Assembly: GCF_025144465.1 (NCBI RefSeq) | Contig: NZ_CP083553.1 | Location: forward strand, 3,086,001 to 3,150,000 | DNA from: Leisingera sp. S132 | GTDB taxonomy: Bacteria > Pseudomonadota > Alphaproteobacteria > Rhodobacterales > Rhodobacteraceae | DNA: 64,000 nucleotides | Reading direction: 5' to 3' | In this document: piece by piece, positions 46,167-54,741 of the stretch | Layout: the number at the start of each line of letters is the position of its first letter | Numbering within the stretch: position 1 is the first letter of the stretch | The notes under the pieces: generated by a model | The model's input: the letters and a program-made list of their open reading frames with translations, nothing else | Database searches by the model: none | What the model was told of the DNA's origin: nothing | Position numbers and translations under genes: made by a program

Positions 46167-47520
46167 CCCGAGCTGCCATTTACACCCGCTTTTCCAGCCA
46201 GATGCAGCGCGAGGCGTCGATTGAGGACCAGCTGCGGCTCTGCCGGGAACGCGCCGCGTCCGAAGGCTGGCGTGTCGCCGACAACTTCTCCGACCGCGCC
46301 ATCTCCGGCGCTTCCATGCTGCGGCCCGGCCTGCAAGCGCTGTTCCAAGCCGCACAGGACGGACAGTTCGATGTGGTGCTGTCGGAAGCCCTGGACCGGC
46401 TCAGCCGTGATCAGGCCGACATTGCGGCGATCTACAAACGCCTCTCCTTCACCGGAGTGCGTATCGTCACCTTGGCCGAGGGAGAGATCGGTGAACTGCA
46501 CGTGGGCCTCAAGGGCACCATGAACCAGCTCTTCCTGAAAGACTTGGCTGACAAGACACGCCGCGGTTTGCGCGGGCGCGTCGAAGCCGGGCGCTCGGGC
46601 GGTGGTAACAGCTATGGCTACGACGTGATCCGCTGCCTTGGCGCCGACGGACTGCCGGTGACCGGTGAGCGGCGCATCAATGAACCCGAGGCCGCCATCA
46701 TCCGGCGCGTCTTCGCGGAGTTCGCTACCGGGCACTCTCCCAAGGCCATTGCCCGGCGCCTAAACAACGAAGCCATTCCCGGCCCCCGCGGCAAACTCTG
46801 GCGGGATACGGCAATACGCGGACACCGCGCGCGCGGCACCGGGCTCCTGAACAATGAACTCTATATCGGCCGCCTCGTCTGGAACCGGCTTCGCTACGTG
46901 AAAGATCCGCAAACCGGCAAGCGTGTCTCGCGCCTCAATGATCCGTCTGACTGGATTACCACAGAGGTGCCGGAGCTGCGCATCGTCGATGACAGCCTCT
47001 GGGAGGCCGTGAAAGCGCGCCAGGGGAAAATTGAGGCCGAGCCCCGGGTACAGGCCATGAAAGCCACCCGCTTCTGGGAGAAGCGGCGTAAACTGCATCT
47101 CCTGACCGGGATTGCATTCTGCGGCAGCTGTGGCGGGCCGCTGGCGGCTGCGGGCCGGGACTACCTTGCCTGCTCCGCCGCCCGTAAGCTCGGAACCTGC
47201 AACCACAAAGAATCCGTGCGGCGCCCAATTTTGGAAGAAGCCGTGCTGAACTTGTTGCGCGCCAGGCTGATGCAGCCCGATGCCGTCGCCGCCTTCGTCA
47301 AGGCATTCACAAAGGCCGCCAACACCGAAGCTGACAGCCAGGAAGCAGCCCGCGCGCGGCTCAAGTCTGAACGCGCCACCGCCAGTCACAAGCTTGACGG
47401 GCTTTATGACGCGATTGCAGAAGGCCTCCGCACCCCCGGTCTTCTGGTTCGGCTGGAAGAACTGGAGGCACGCCTCTCAGAGCTAGATTCCGAACTCGCG
47501 GCTCCTGCCCCAGAACCGTA
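46163..47520 (+). pseudogene. Large serine recombinase, N-terminal part, split by transposon
   Basis: The first 451 residues of a large serine recombinase: YTRFSS (nucleophile S11), the resolvase-domain pieces SEALDRLSRDQ, a recombinase domain with GNSYGYDVIRCL, and a zinc ribbon (CGSCGGPLAAAGRDYLAC, C in GTCNHKE). Coding sequence breaks at 47517, within the 8-bp target duplication of the IS66-type transposon, and hits a stop three bases into the insert. The remainder is at 61627-61933; joining them gives a 553-residue frame without a break. It overlaps tyrosine recombinase 2 by ATGA. As is, it probably makes a truncated protein that lacks the C-terminal coiled coil. Confidence 0.93.
47510..47517. 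repeat. Left 8-bp target-site duplication (ccagaacc)
   Basis: The octamer ccagaacc directly precedes the transposon end at 47518 and recurs directly after the other end at 61619-61626. Eight base pairs is the usual duplication length of IS66-family elements. Confidence 0.93.
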
Positions 47521-47608
47521 AGCGTTGCATCTGCCCCCCTCAAACGCATCTAAACGCGTTCAACTAACCAGTGATATGTAGGCCTCCAATCCAAAGTAGG
47601 AGGCGAAC

Positions 47609-48010
47609 ATGTCGAAACATGAGGTTTGGGGTTTCACCATTGAAACATCCCCTTCAGGCAAGAATATCTGGCCAATTGACCTGAAACGGGAAGCAACCCG
47701 GCGCATCCGGGAGGACGGCCTGTCTCCCGGTGACATCGCCGCGGAACTGGGAGCCCATGAATGCCTCGTTCGCAAGTGGTGGGTCGCTGACCGCCGCAGC
47801 CGAGGCGAGCATATCGCGGTCCAAGGCCCTGCGTTCGCCGAAATCAGGATGGCCGAAGAATGCCAGCCTCCTTCAGCTCCGCTCGAAACTCGCGGCACAC
47901 CTCCTGGGTTTGCGCGTTTCCACAGCGGTACGCTGTGTTTTGAGTTCCCAGTTAGCATACCCGAAGCCGATTTAATGAAACTCATTCGGGTTGCCGGTCA
48001 AACCTCATGA
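47609..48010 (+). CDS. tnpA: IS66-family accessory protein TnpA
   Basis: This 133-residue protein is the small DNA-binding accessory of IS66 elements, with an HTH (REATRRIREDGLSPGDIAAE then LGAHECLVRKWW). It is the first gene inside the left end, behind an aggaggcg site. Its stop overlaps the tnpB start (ATGA). Confidence 0.9.
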   Translation: MSKHEVWGFTIETSPSGKNIWPIDLKREATRRIREDGLSPGDIAAELGAHECLVRKWWVADRRSRGEHIAVQGPAFAEIRMAEECQPPSAPLETRGTPPGFARFHSGTLCFEFPVSIPEADLMKLIRVAGQTS

Positions 48011-48381
48011 TCGCACCGTCAAACTCATTCAAGATTTACCTGGCGACGACCCCAGTTGATTTCCGAAAGGGCATTGACGGTCTCGCCAACTACGTCATGA
48101 GCAACTTCGAACTTGATCCGTTTTCAGGTGCCTTCTTCGTGTTCCGTTCCAAGGGGCGTGACAAGATCAAGGTGCTTATGTGGGACGGTACTGGCCTGGT
48201 TCTGATCTACAAGCGCATCGAGGGCGCTGGTTTCATCTGGCCTAAATTGTCGGATGGGACAATGACCCTGACGAAGGCCCAGTTCGAAGCCCTGTTTGAG
48301 GGGATAGATTGGCGCCGGGTTGCCTCTGCGCCCTATCACCGCCCCGCTCTCTTTCAAAGCCAGCACGCCGAGGTTCAATAG
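48007..48381 (+). CDS. tnpB: IS66-family accessory protein TnpB (Orf2)
   Basis: The 124-residue protein matches the IS66 Orf2 family: YLATTPVDFRKGIDGLANYV near the start, FVFRSKGRDKIKVLMWDGTG in the middle, and FEALFEGIDWRR near the end. It is essential for transposition in studied IS66 elements, though its activity is unknown. One base separates its stop from the start of the AAA+ gene. Confidence 0.96.
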   Translation: MIAPSNSFKIYLATTPVDFRKGIDGLANYVMSNFELDPFSGAFFVFRSKGRDKIKVLMWDGTGLVLIYKRIEGAGFIWPKLSDGTMTLTKAQFEALFEGIDWRRVASAPYHRPALFQSQHAEVQ

Positions 48382-48382
48382 A

Positions 48383-49477
48383 ATGCCATTGATATCCTTC
48401 ATCGACGTCCGTTTTTTCCCGCCTGAGGAAACCAGAGAAAGACTGGAGAAGCGTTTCACCCGGCATCTGCGGCTGTTGAGGTGCGGGCTCGTAGCCGCTC
48501 TTAGATCTGGCAAACAACAGTTGCCCGAGGGTGATGCCGAAAAGCTGCTTTCGGTAGATATTACGCACATTGACAGGATCCGCGTTCAAAGACGCGCCGG
48601 AAGGATCATCGAACGCAGACAGGCTGCGTCCGGCCTCGCTCATCTCGTCAGAGTTGACCGCGAGCGCCTCACGACGCTGCATGACGGGGTCAATCTCGTG
48701 GAGATAACTACTGAGCATCGTGCTGATGAAATTGCGGCGGCGCTGCATGAAGAAATGCCATGGATGGGCGCCGCGACCGAGCAGATATGGCACGCGATGC
48801 GGAGGTCGGTTCGAGACGGAACGGCAGGACTTCGCTTGCCGCCTATTCTACTTGATGGACCGCCTGGGATTGGAAAAAGCTATTGGGCCCGCCGTCTGGG
48901 TGAATTGCTGTCGGTTCCTACGACAGTGATCGAAGCTACCAATGAGAACGCATCTTTTGGAATTGTCGGCTCACAGAAAGGCTGGAGCAATGCCGCTCCC
49001 GGCCGAGTTCTGGAAACCATTCTTCAATCTCGGGTCGCGAACCCGGTGGTTGTCGTTGACGAGGTCGAAAAAGCCGGCACGGCGAAATCTGTATCAGGAC
49101 GAGCGTTTGGGCTGACCGAGGCCTTGCTGCCCCTCCTTGAGCCTATGACGGCGCAAAACTGGAGCTGCCCTTACTACCAAGTGAAATTCGACATGAGCTG
49201 GGTGGCGTGGGTGCTGACCTCGAATGACTTCCGGAGCCTGCCCGAGCCTCTTCTAAGCAGATGCCCGCCAATCCGTTTGCGGCATCTGACACAAGCTGAG
49301 CTGGTGAAATTTATTCGCCGCGAGGGTCACAAGAAGGGTATTGATGACACAGGGATCGAAGCTGCAGTGGAAGCGTTCGCTCGCTCGGGCCGGAAGAACC
49401 AGAGTATGAGTTTGCGAACCGCAGCGCGTGTAATCCAGCGTGCATACGATCTGGAACGACACCCGATTTTGCATTGA
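48383..49477 (+). CDS. Lon-like AAA+ ATPase coupled to tnpAB
   Basis: The 364-residue protein has an AAA+ ATPase core: Walker A GPPGIGKS at 159-166, Walker B VVVVDE at 222-227, a sensor-1 region VAWVLTSNDFRSLPEPLLSR and a C-terminal helical lid. The core resembles the ATPase part of Lon (NASFGIVGSQKGWSNAAPGR), but there is no protease domain. Its ATG at 48383 follows the tnpB stop by one base, so it is translated with tnpA and tnpB. This is where tnpC normally stands, so it may be a transposition ATPase in the sense of IstB or TnsC. Alternatively it is a passenger. No function is proven. Confidence 0.85.
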   Translation: MPLISFIDVRFFPPEETRERLEKRFTRHLRLLRCGLVAALRSGKQQLPEGDAEKLLSVDITHIDRIRVQRRAGRIIERRQAASGLAHLVRVDRERLTTLHDGVNLVEITTEHRADEIAAALHEEMPWMGAATEQIWHAMRRSVRDGTAGLRLPPILLDGPPGIGKSYWARRLGELLSVPTTVIEATNENASFGIVGSQKGWSNAAPGRVLETILQSRVANPVVVVDEVEKAGTAKSVSGRAFGLTEALLPLLEPMTAQNWSCPYYQVKFDMSWVAWVLTSNDFRSLPEPLLSRCPPIRLRHLTQAELVKFIRREGHKKGIDDTGIEAAVEAFARSGRKNQSMSLRTAARVIQRAYDLERHPILH

Positions 49478-49530
49478 TCGCCGCCTGTATATGGTGGCCG
49501 CCAAAACGAACAATGGTCATGGAGCACCAC

Positions 49531-49556
49531 GCCCGGTTGCGAGGAACCGGGCGATT
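49531..49556 (+). terminator. Rho-independent terminator after the AAA+ gene
   Basis: Arms gcccggtt (49531-49538) and aaccgggc (49545-49552) close a six-base loop and are followed by gatttt. It ends the tnpA-tnpB-ATPase transcript, so tnpC must be transcribed from elsewhere. Confidence 0.82.
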
Positions 49557-49702
49557 TTGGCAAGCAGCCCCAGCTTCGGTTTGATGATCTTGTCCTGAAT
49601 ACTCGTCATTGATCGACACTCCATCCTTGCGCTCCAGAAGAGCAGAGATGTCAGATCAAGTCCCGTGTTCTACAACTAAGATCTGAACTGTAACTTACAC
49701 AC

Positions 49703-52700
49703 CTAGCTCCTCAGCTTTCGTTGAGCGGCATCGATATCATGACTCTTGGCTTCTTTTTCCCAGTTCTCTGCGATAGCGCCCAGTACAGCTGACGTTCTGG
49801 GCCAAAGTCCGGCAATGGACTGCCACTCTCTATATCGAGCCGCGAGTTCTCGCTCCTGTTCCCCACCATCATAGATACCGCGCATCGTTACTCCGCGCAT
49901 ATTGTAACGCTCAGTTCGGATACCTCGTTCGAGAACCTCAGAACCGATCCGTTCGATCTCGTCGCGCACAACGTGATGGGGCCATCCATCATCCTTGTCT
50001 ATTGGGGCATGGGCAAAAAGATGTCCGACATAGATATCCGTAATCTCTGAATGGCCGGTTGACACGCCCAAGGCACGGACATTATCGGTCCATGCCTTCA
50101 ATATTTTTGCATCAATCTCTGTGCCGGTACTTCCAGGTAGCTGTTTGAACTTAGATAGCACCGAGTATGCCAATCGCCACCGAGCCTTTTCATCAGCACT
50201 CATTGAAGATTGGTCGGTATCATTAGAGGATTTGAAAACCAAGCATATCGCTTGATGAAAAAGCGCAGGATCTACTGCCATCTGCTCATGGAGCTTTAAG
50301 CCCCTCTTGCTCTCATCAAGTAGCGGCAAAAAAGCAAATTCGTGTTTCAGTATCTCGGACACATCGACGTCGGATCTACCGTCCAATTCACCAAAAACCT
50401 TTTCTAGATAATAGGAGGTCATAGTGTTCGAGTGATTCCGTTCAGAGCCAAGCTCTGTGTTAAGAACGTCTAGAGCCCGCAAAATTAGGCGGGAAGGGAT
50501 ATCTTTTAAACGTCGTCCTGTTGCTTCCAGAAAGGCCGATGCACGACCGAACCTCAAAAAATAAAGCAGCCCCCTCAAAAGTGATCTTTCTGAACCTTTC
50601 AGGCGATACCCATTACAGAAGGACCAATAGTTCTCAAAAACCTTCGGCCCAAGTCGTTTTACCACAAACCACGTATCAGATGTCATCGGCCACGAAATCA
50701 AGAGCTTTGCCGTTGTTATTTCACTCAACCCTTGGCTCGTAATAGCTTCCTTTAGCAGTTTTTCCGCTTGCTCCTCTCCTGCGGCAGATCGAAAGAGGCC
50801 GGAGATTCCGACGGAAAACTCGAGACCATTCGGCTCCTCGAGAGATCTCCGAAAGATATTCGAGAGCTGAGAAATGCCCAGGCTAGCCTTCTCTAAAGCC
50901 TCAACAACAATGTAGGGCTGCTTCACATCATTGCCCAACTCAACCACAGCCTCTGAACCAAATTTCTCGAAAAGCTCCATTATGGTAGAAGCCCGCAGGT
51001 CCTCGACGGACTGGTTTCCCTCAGTGGGGAGATCCCAAGAATCGAATACCCATTTTTTACTAGAAACTGGGTTTCTAGATTCAAACTCGTTCACTAACTC
51101 TTCAAACGGTCCGAGTTCATGCGGAGCGAGAGACCACTGAGCGTCGGGGAATCTCTTGTGATCGTTAATCCGGTCCCGAAGAGCCTCCCAAATTGGCTGC
51201 CGTTCGACTTCGGAAGTAAGCTCCAGGCATGATTTTAGAGCCGCCAAGGCTCGTTTCCTCTCATCTTCAGGGAACCCTGTTAAGTCTCTAATGATTTCAA
51301 GCCAACGTGAAGGCTCTTGGGCGGCCAGGTCGATGACCAGTTCAATAATCTGGTGCATCGCATCCCAATATTCTTGGTACGTGACGCTGTCACGTTCACC
51401 CCCTGCGGGCTCTCGAAGTTGAGGGCGCCGAGTGCCACTCGAGCTTGGAGTGCGGTCAGGAAGCAAATCTACCAGCATTTTCCAGGAAACGTCAGGCATT
51501 TCCCTTGCAAGCTTGGTGAGCATCGCATTTCTTTGCTCTAGAGTAGCTCCAGAGTTTGGCAGCCAAGGCAAAAATATTTCCTTAAGGCTGTTTATTGGCC
51601 TGTTGACCAATCTTCCGCCAGGGTCAATTTCAGCCAAGCGCGCAAGGACCAAGACGGACCTTGCAAATGTCTCAATATCCCAAACTAAGGTCTCTAAAGC
51701 CCAAAGCAGGCCTGTATGGTAGGTTGTTGGAGAAAAAACTCCTTCTTCCTCAGAAAATATCTCACGAAGTGAGCCAACGTCGCCCTCCAGCCAATGCTCG
51801 AGGGCGCGTAGGAAAGGGACAGGAGAGGCCTCTGCAAGCAATGGGAGTTCATTATTTATGCAGGCAAGTAGCTCAACATTTCCATTAAGTCCTGGAAGTC
51901 GAGCAATATTTCTGTCGACATAGCTTTTTCCATAATCGTCATCAATTTCGGCTTCGGCCTGTTCTCCCAGTGCTGAAATCATGAGAAGCGTATTGGCCAA
52001 CCCTTCACGCAACCACTCACTGTAGGGAGACTTATACTTTTCCGAGGAACTGTTTAGAAATTCTTCTTGCTCATCATCCCGAACAGCAGAAAACACCTTT
52101 TGGAACGAAGCCTCAAGCAACGTAAAGAGTCTCCGGTTCATTCGGCCGGCGGTATGAATGAATGCATCGATTGGGGCGCTTACTTTCCAAACGCCACCTT
52201 CAATTACGAAAGGTGGATCATCTTCCTTTGCAAGCACGCGCAAACGATCTGTTAGTTCATCGTAGTCAGCTGTGCCGGTCAGGTGATAAATCAACTCACG
52301 GTCGGCATCGTTACTGCCATCCCAGGCGCCAGCGAGGATGGCCGGAAAAATTTGGGTGTCTGTACACCACTTGGGCTCGGAGTAGCCTCCGCTAGGTATG
52401 AGTCGTTGAAGGGCTGACAAGCTGCGACCACAGCCGCGCGCAAGAGCCATCGCTTTTGGTTCGGGTATGCCTAGCTCTAAGAGTGCTTTACCCAACTCAT
52501 ATCCAGTTGGGCGGTTCAATTGACTGGATGTGCCGCTCTTTTGTCGTCTGCCTAAAGGTATCAGTGTCGCCGCTCGATCATAAAACTGGCCAGGTGTGCC
52601 GACTGTTTCACCATTCAGCAGAAAGATTAGGTTGTTATGTGAAAGTAGATTGCGGCCTGCTTCTAACGAATCGATGATTAATGTTCGCGCTTCCAGGAAG

Positions 52701-53437
52701 AGTCTTGCTTCAGGTTTCGCTGATCTGATCGCAGCAATCGCGAATGCAATAACCTCATCCGTCGAATCGGCGGAAATCTTAATTGGACCCGGGCCGCTCA
52801 TTAGCTGGTCCACTAAAGAGGATGCATTGTCGGTGCGGCCGGATAACAGAATGCCCTCGACAAGCTTGGGATCGAATCTGCCGACAAAATCATCCCAAAA
52901 CTCGTCAATACTCTTTACACCTGAGCGTGGTTTAATGCGTATTGTATTTCTAGCATGCCAAGCTGCAACTGCTGGGCAACTCTCAAACCAAGTTTGAAGC
53001 TTGCTTCCATCAATATAAAGAATATCAAGCCAATCATACTTTTCCTTTTGATTTTTGATAAAATCTTCCAGCTTATTTTCTTTATCGCTGCTATCCCACG
53101 TCCATGGCGATACGAAAACATATGTCGTCTTTTGTCTTTCATGAAGCGGCACCTCTTTGGATCTTTTTTCAAAGTCTCCAGATGCCTTCGATTTGTAGTT
53201 CTGATTAGTTCCAAATTCCCAAAGCGACTTACCCTTTGGGACAAAGAGTTTCGCCGTCTGACAAGTAAGATGGCCATCGAAACCACGAACTCGCCCTTTG
53301 TCGCCGCTTGGAAACCGTATGTCGGAAATGTCGTCTATCGACGCACGGATAAGGTCGGATACAATTCCTGGAAGCTCGGTTTCAGAAGCAAGTGTTCTGG
53401 CCCAATTCTCAAGTTCTTGTGCTGAAATCCACCGCAA
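49703..53437 (-). CDS. Large candidate antiphage protein, 1244 residues
   Basis: I recognise the architecture only in outline. The N-terminal 170 residues look like a PD-(D/E)xK-type nuclease domain: RGFDGHL (D54), then VPKGKSLWEFGTN (E74) and FVSPWTW, ending with LQTWFESCPAVAAWHAR. A central region (about 210-330) has the flow of a STAND-type NTPase, but its Walker A region is degenerate (MSGPGPIKISADSTDEVIAF). The remaining 900 residues are helical and repeat-like. Large solitary proteins of this build occur in defence islands. It points against the flanking transposon genes and is AT-richer than they are, which suggests separate acquisition. Nuclease activity is unproven. Confidence 0.7.
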   Translation of the reverse strand: MRWISAQELENWARTLASETELPGIVSDLIRASIDDISDIRFPSGDKGRVRGFDGHLTCQTAKLFVPKGKSLWEFGTNQNYKSKASGDFEKRSKEVPLHERQKTTYVFVSPWTWDSSDKENKLEDFIKNQKEKYDWLDILYIDGSKLQTWFESCPAVAAWHARNTIRIKPRSGVKSIDEFWDDFVGRFDPKLVEGILLSGRTDNASSLVDQLMSGPGPIKISADSTDEVIAFAIAAIRSAKPEARLFLEARTLIIDSLEAGRNLLSHNNLIFLLNGETVGTPGQFYDRAATLIPLGRRQKSGTSSQLNRPTGYELGKALLELGIPEPKAMALARGCGRSLSALQRLIPSGGYSEPKWCTDTQIFPAILAGAWDGSNDADRELIYHLTGTADYDELTDRLRVLAKEDDPPFVIEGGVWKVSAPIDAFIHTAGRMNRRLFTLLEASFQKVFSAVRDDEQEEFLNSSSEKYKSPYSEWLREGLANTLLMISALGEQAEAEIDDDYGKSYVDRNIARLPGLNGNVELLACINNELPLLAEASPVPFLRALEHWLEGDVGSLREIFSEEEGVFSPTTYHTGLLWALETLVWDIETFARSVLVLARLAEIDPGGRLVNRPINSLKEIFLPWLPNSGATLEQRNAMLTKLAREMPDVSWKMLVDLLPDRTPSSSGTRRPQLREPAGGERDSVTYQEYWDAMHQIIELVIDLAAQEPSRWLEIIRDLTGFPEDERKRALAALKSCLELTSEVERQPIWEALRDRINDHKRFPDAQWSLAPHELGPFEELVNEFESRNPVSSKKWVFDSWDLPTEGNQSVEDLRASTIMELFEKFGSEAVVELGNDVKQPYIVVEALEKASLGISQLSNIFRRSLEEPNGLEFSVGISGLFRSAAGEEQAEKLLKEAITSQGLSEITTAKLLISWPMTSDTWFVVKRLGPKVFENYWSFCNGYRLKGSERSLLRGLLYFLRFGRASAFLEATGRRLKDIPSRLILRALDVLNTELGSERNHSNTMTSYYLEKVFGELDGRSDVDVSEILKHEFAFLPLLDESKRGLKLHEQMAVDPALFHQAICLVFKSSNDTDQSSMSADEKARWRLAYSVLSKFKQLPGSTGTEIDAKILKAWTDNVRALGVSTGHSEITDIYVGHLFAHAPIDKDDGWPHHVVRDEIERIGSEVLERGIRTERYNMRGVTMRGIYDGGEQERELAARYREWQSIAGLWPRTSAVLGAIAENWEKEAKSHDIDAAQRKLRS

Positions 53438-54286
53438 TTTACTGTCACCACCCGTGTCAAATCTAAGCGCTTATGAGGGGGTACTATCCACCTTCGCGCA
53501 AGCGACGCAACCAAAAGCTGATCCAAATTCTCCAGACGATGATACACCGTAGTGAGCCCAAGAAAATTCGACCCCGGAACTCCTTGCCCCAAACAGCAAG
53601 CTCTCTCTGTGTGTTGGTTGGGAAGCCGTTCTTCTCGCTCGAGTTCTGTTTCATAGTGAAGCAAGCACGGTCGGCCATAAATGGCTTTCTTCTATCATCC
53701 ATTGAAGTCCGCGTGATCGTTGTTTCCGGGCCGGTTGCTCATGGTGAGGGCGCCTCACGCCCATATCTGTGCAAGGCTTAACTAGTGCGCCTCTCTGGCT
53801 GTGGAGCACAGCTGCAGCATGGCCACTGATGATCTGGGAAAGATGACTCGTCGCTATTGCTAGACTGATCGACATGCCGCGCTCTCTGGCTACAGATGGC
53901 ACCAGATCTCGCCGTGCTCCCCGCGAGAATCAAAGTTCCAGAAAATTCAGAATGCGAATGACCCGAGCGATCATGCGAGAATTCATGCAGCCAGCCGGTG
54001 TTGAGCACGACATCAGTTACATAAACTAGAAGCTGGCTCTCAATAAGGTGCTGAAAAAATGTAACAAATTCGTTTTGGGACCGAGTGGGCAGCCGGCGAC
54101 TCGCATAGGCCTTCGCAACGGAGAGGCATTTGCGAAAAACGTAAGCCTTGACCACATCGGCTGCGGGGTGTAGTTGACGGCCAACGCCACCTAATCCAGT
54201 GGCGTCTCTAGACGTGTCAACTTGATGGGTTGACCTATACCCGATAATCCGCGATCTCCGTGCATGGGTGATTCGCGGAGGTGCAA
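53438..54286. other. 850-bp region inside the transposon, no confident gene
   Basis: Short frames are open on both strands, but none resembles a protein family I know. Before the HTH gene an inverted repeat (tccgcga 54248-54254, tcgcgga 54273-54279) covers its ribosome site and could be an operator or a sequestering hairpin. The rest may be the promoter region of the large minus-strand gene plus debris. Confidence 0.4.
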
Positions 54287-54541
54287 TTGACACGCATTGA
54301 TCTAAGCATTGATCGAGAGCGGCATGCTCGAATTAGGTATGAGCTGTCGTTGCGCGCGCTCTCTCTCGCAGAGATCGGTCGCCGCGCAGGCGTTGGCACC
54401 TCGGCAGTCAGCTCAGTTTCCCTTGGTAAGAGCAAGTCTGCACGTATCGAGAGCTTTCTAGCGGAAGCGCTCGGGGTGTCGGTCGGTGAACTCTTTCTTG
54501 ACCGATACCCAGCCGCCACTGGGAGATCGCCGATGCGCTAA
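54287..54541 (+). CDS. Small HTH regulator (Ner/Nlp-like)
   Basis: The 84-residue protein has an HTH (RYELSLRALSLAEIGRRAGV then GTSAVSSVSLGKSKSARIES) like the Ner/Nlp regulators of Mu-type elements. The favoured start is TTG at 54287, five bases after ggagg (54277-54281); the GTG at 54281 would overlap that site. It may control the downstream tnpC or the divergent large gene. A hairpin (54562-54596) follows. Confidence 0.72.
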   Translation: MTRIDLSIDRERHARIRYELSLRALSLAEIGRRAGVGTSAVSSVSLGKSKSARIESFLAEALGVSVGELFLDRYPAATGRSPMR

Positions 54542-54561
54542 ATTGACAGGGCTCTGAAAGG

Positions 54562-54596
54562 CCGAGGCCCTGGGACTGGCATCCCACAGGCCTCGG
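54562..54596 (+). terminator. Hairpin after the small HTH gene
   Basis: Arms ccgaggcc (54562-54569) and ggcctcgg (54589-54596) enclose a loop that itself contains tggga and tccca pairs. It is followed by aaaa and not by a U-tract, so it may be a regulatory hairpin or weak terminator between the HTH gene and tnpC. Confidence 0.5.
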
Positions 54597-54741
54597 AAAA
54601 TCGTCTAGCGCCGATTTATCCTCTCATCCCTCACATCAAGCGATAAGTCAAGCGACTCGCCCGCAATTCGGTGGGCGTGCTCGAAAGAGCTTTGCCTCCG
54701 TGACTGGGATGGAGGGCGCGGTCTTCTCCGCGCCCTAGGAC

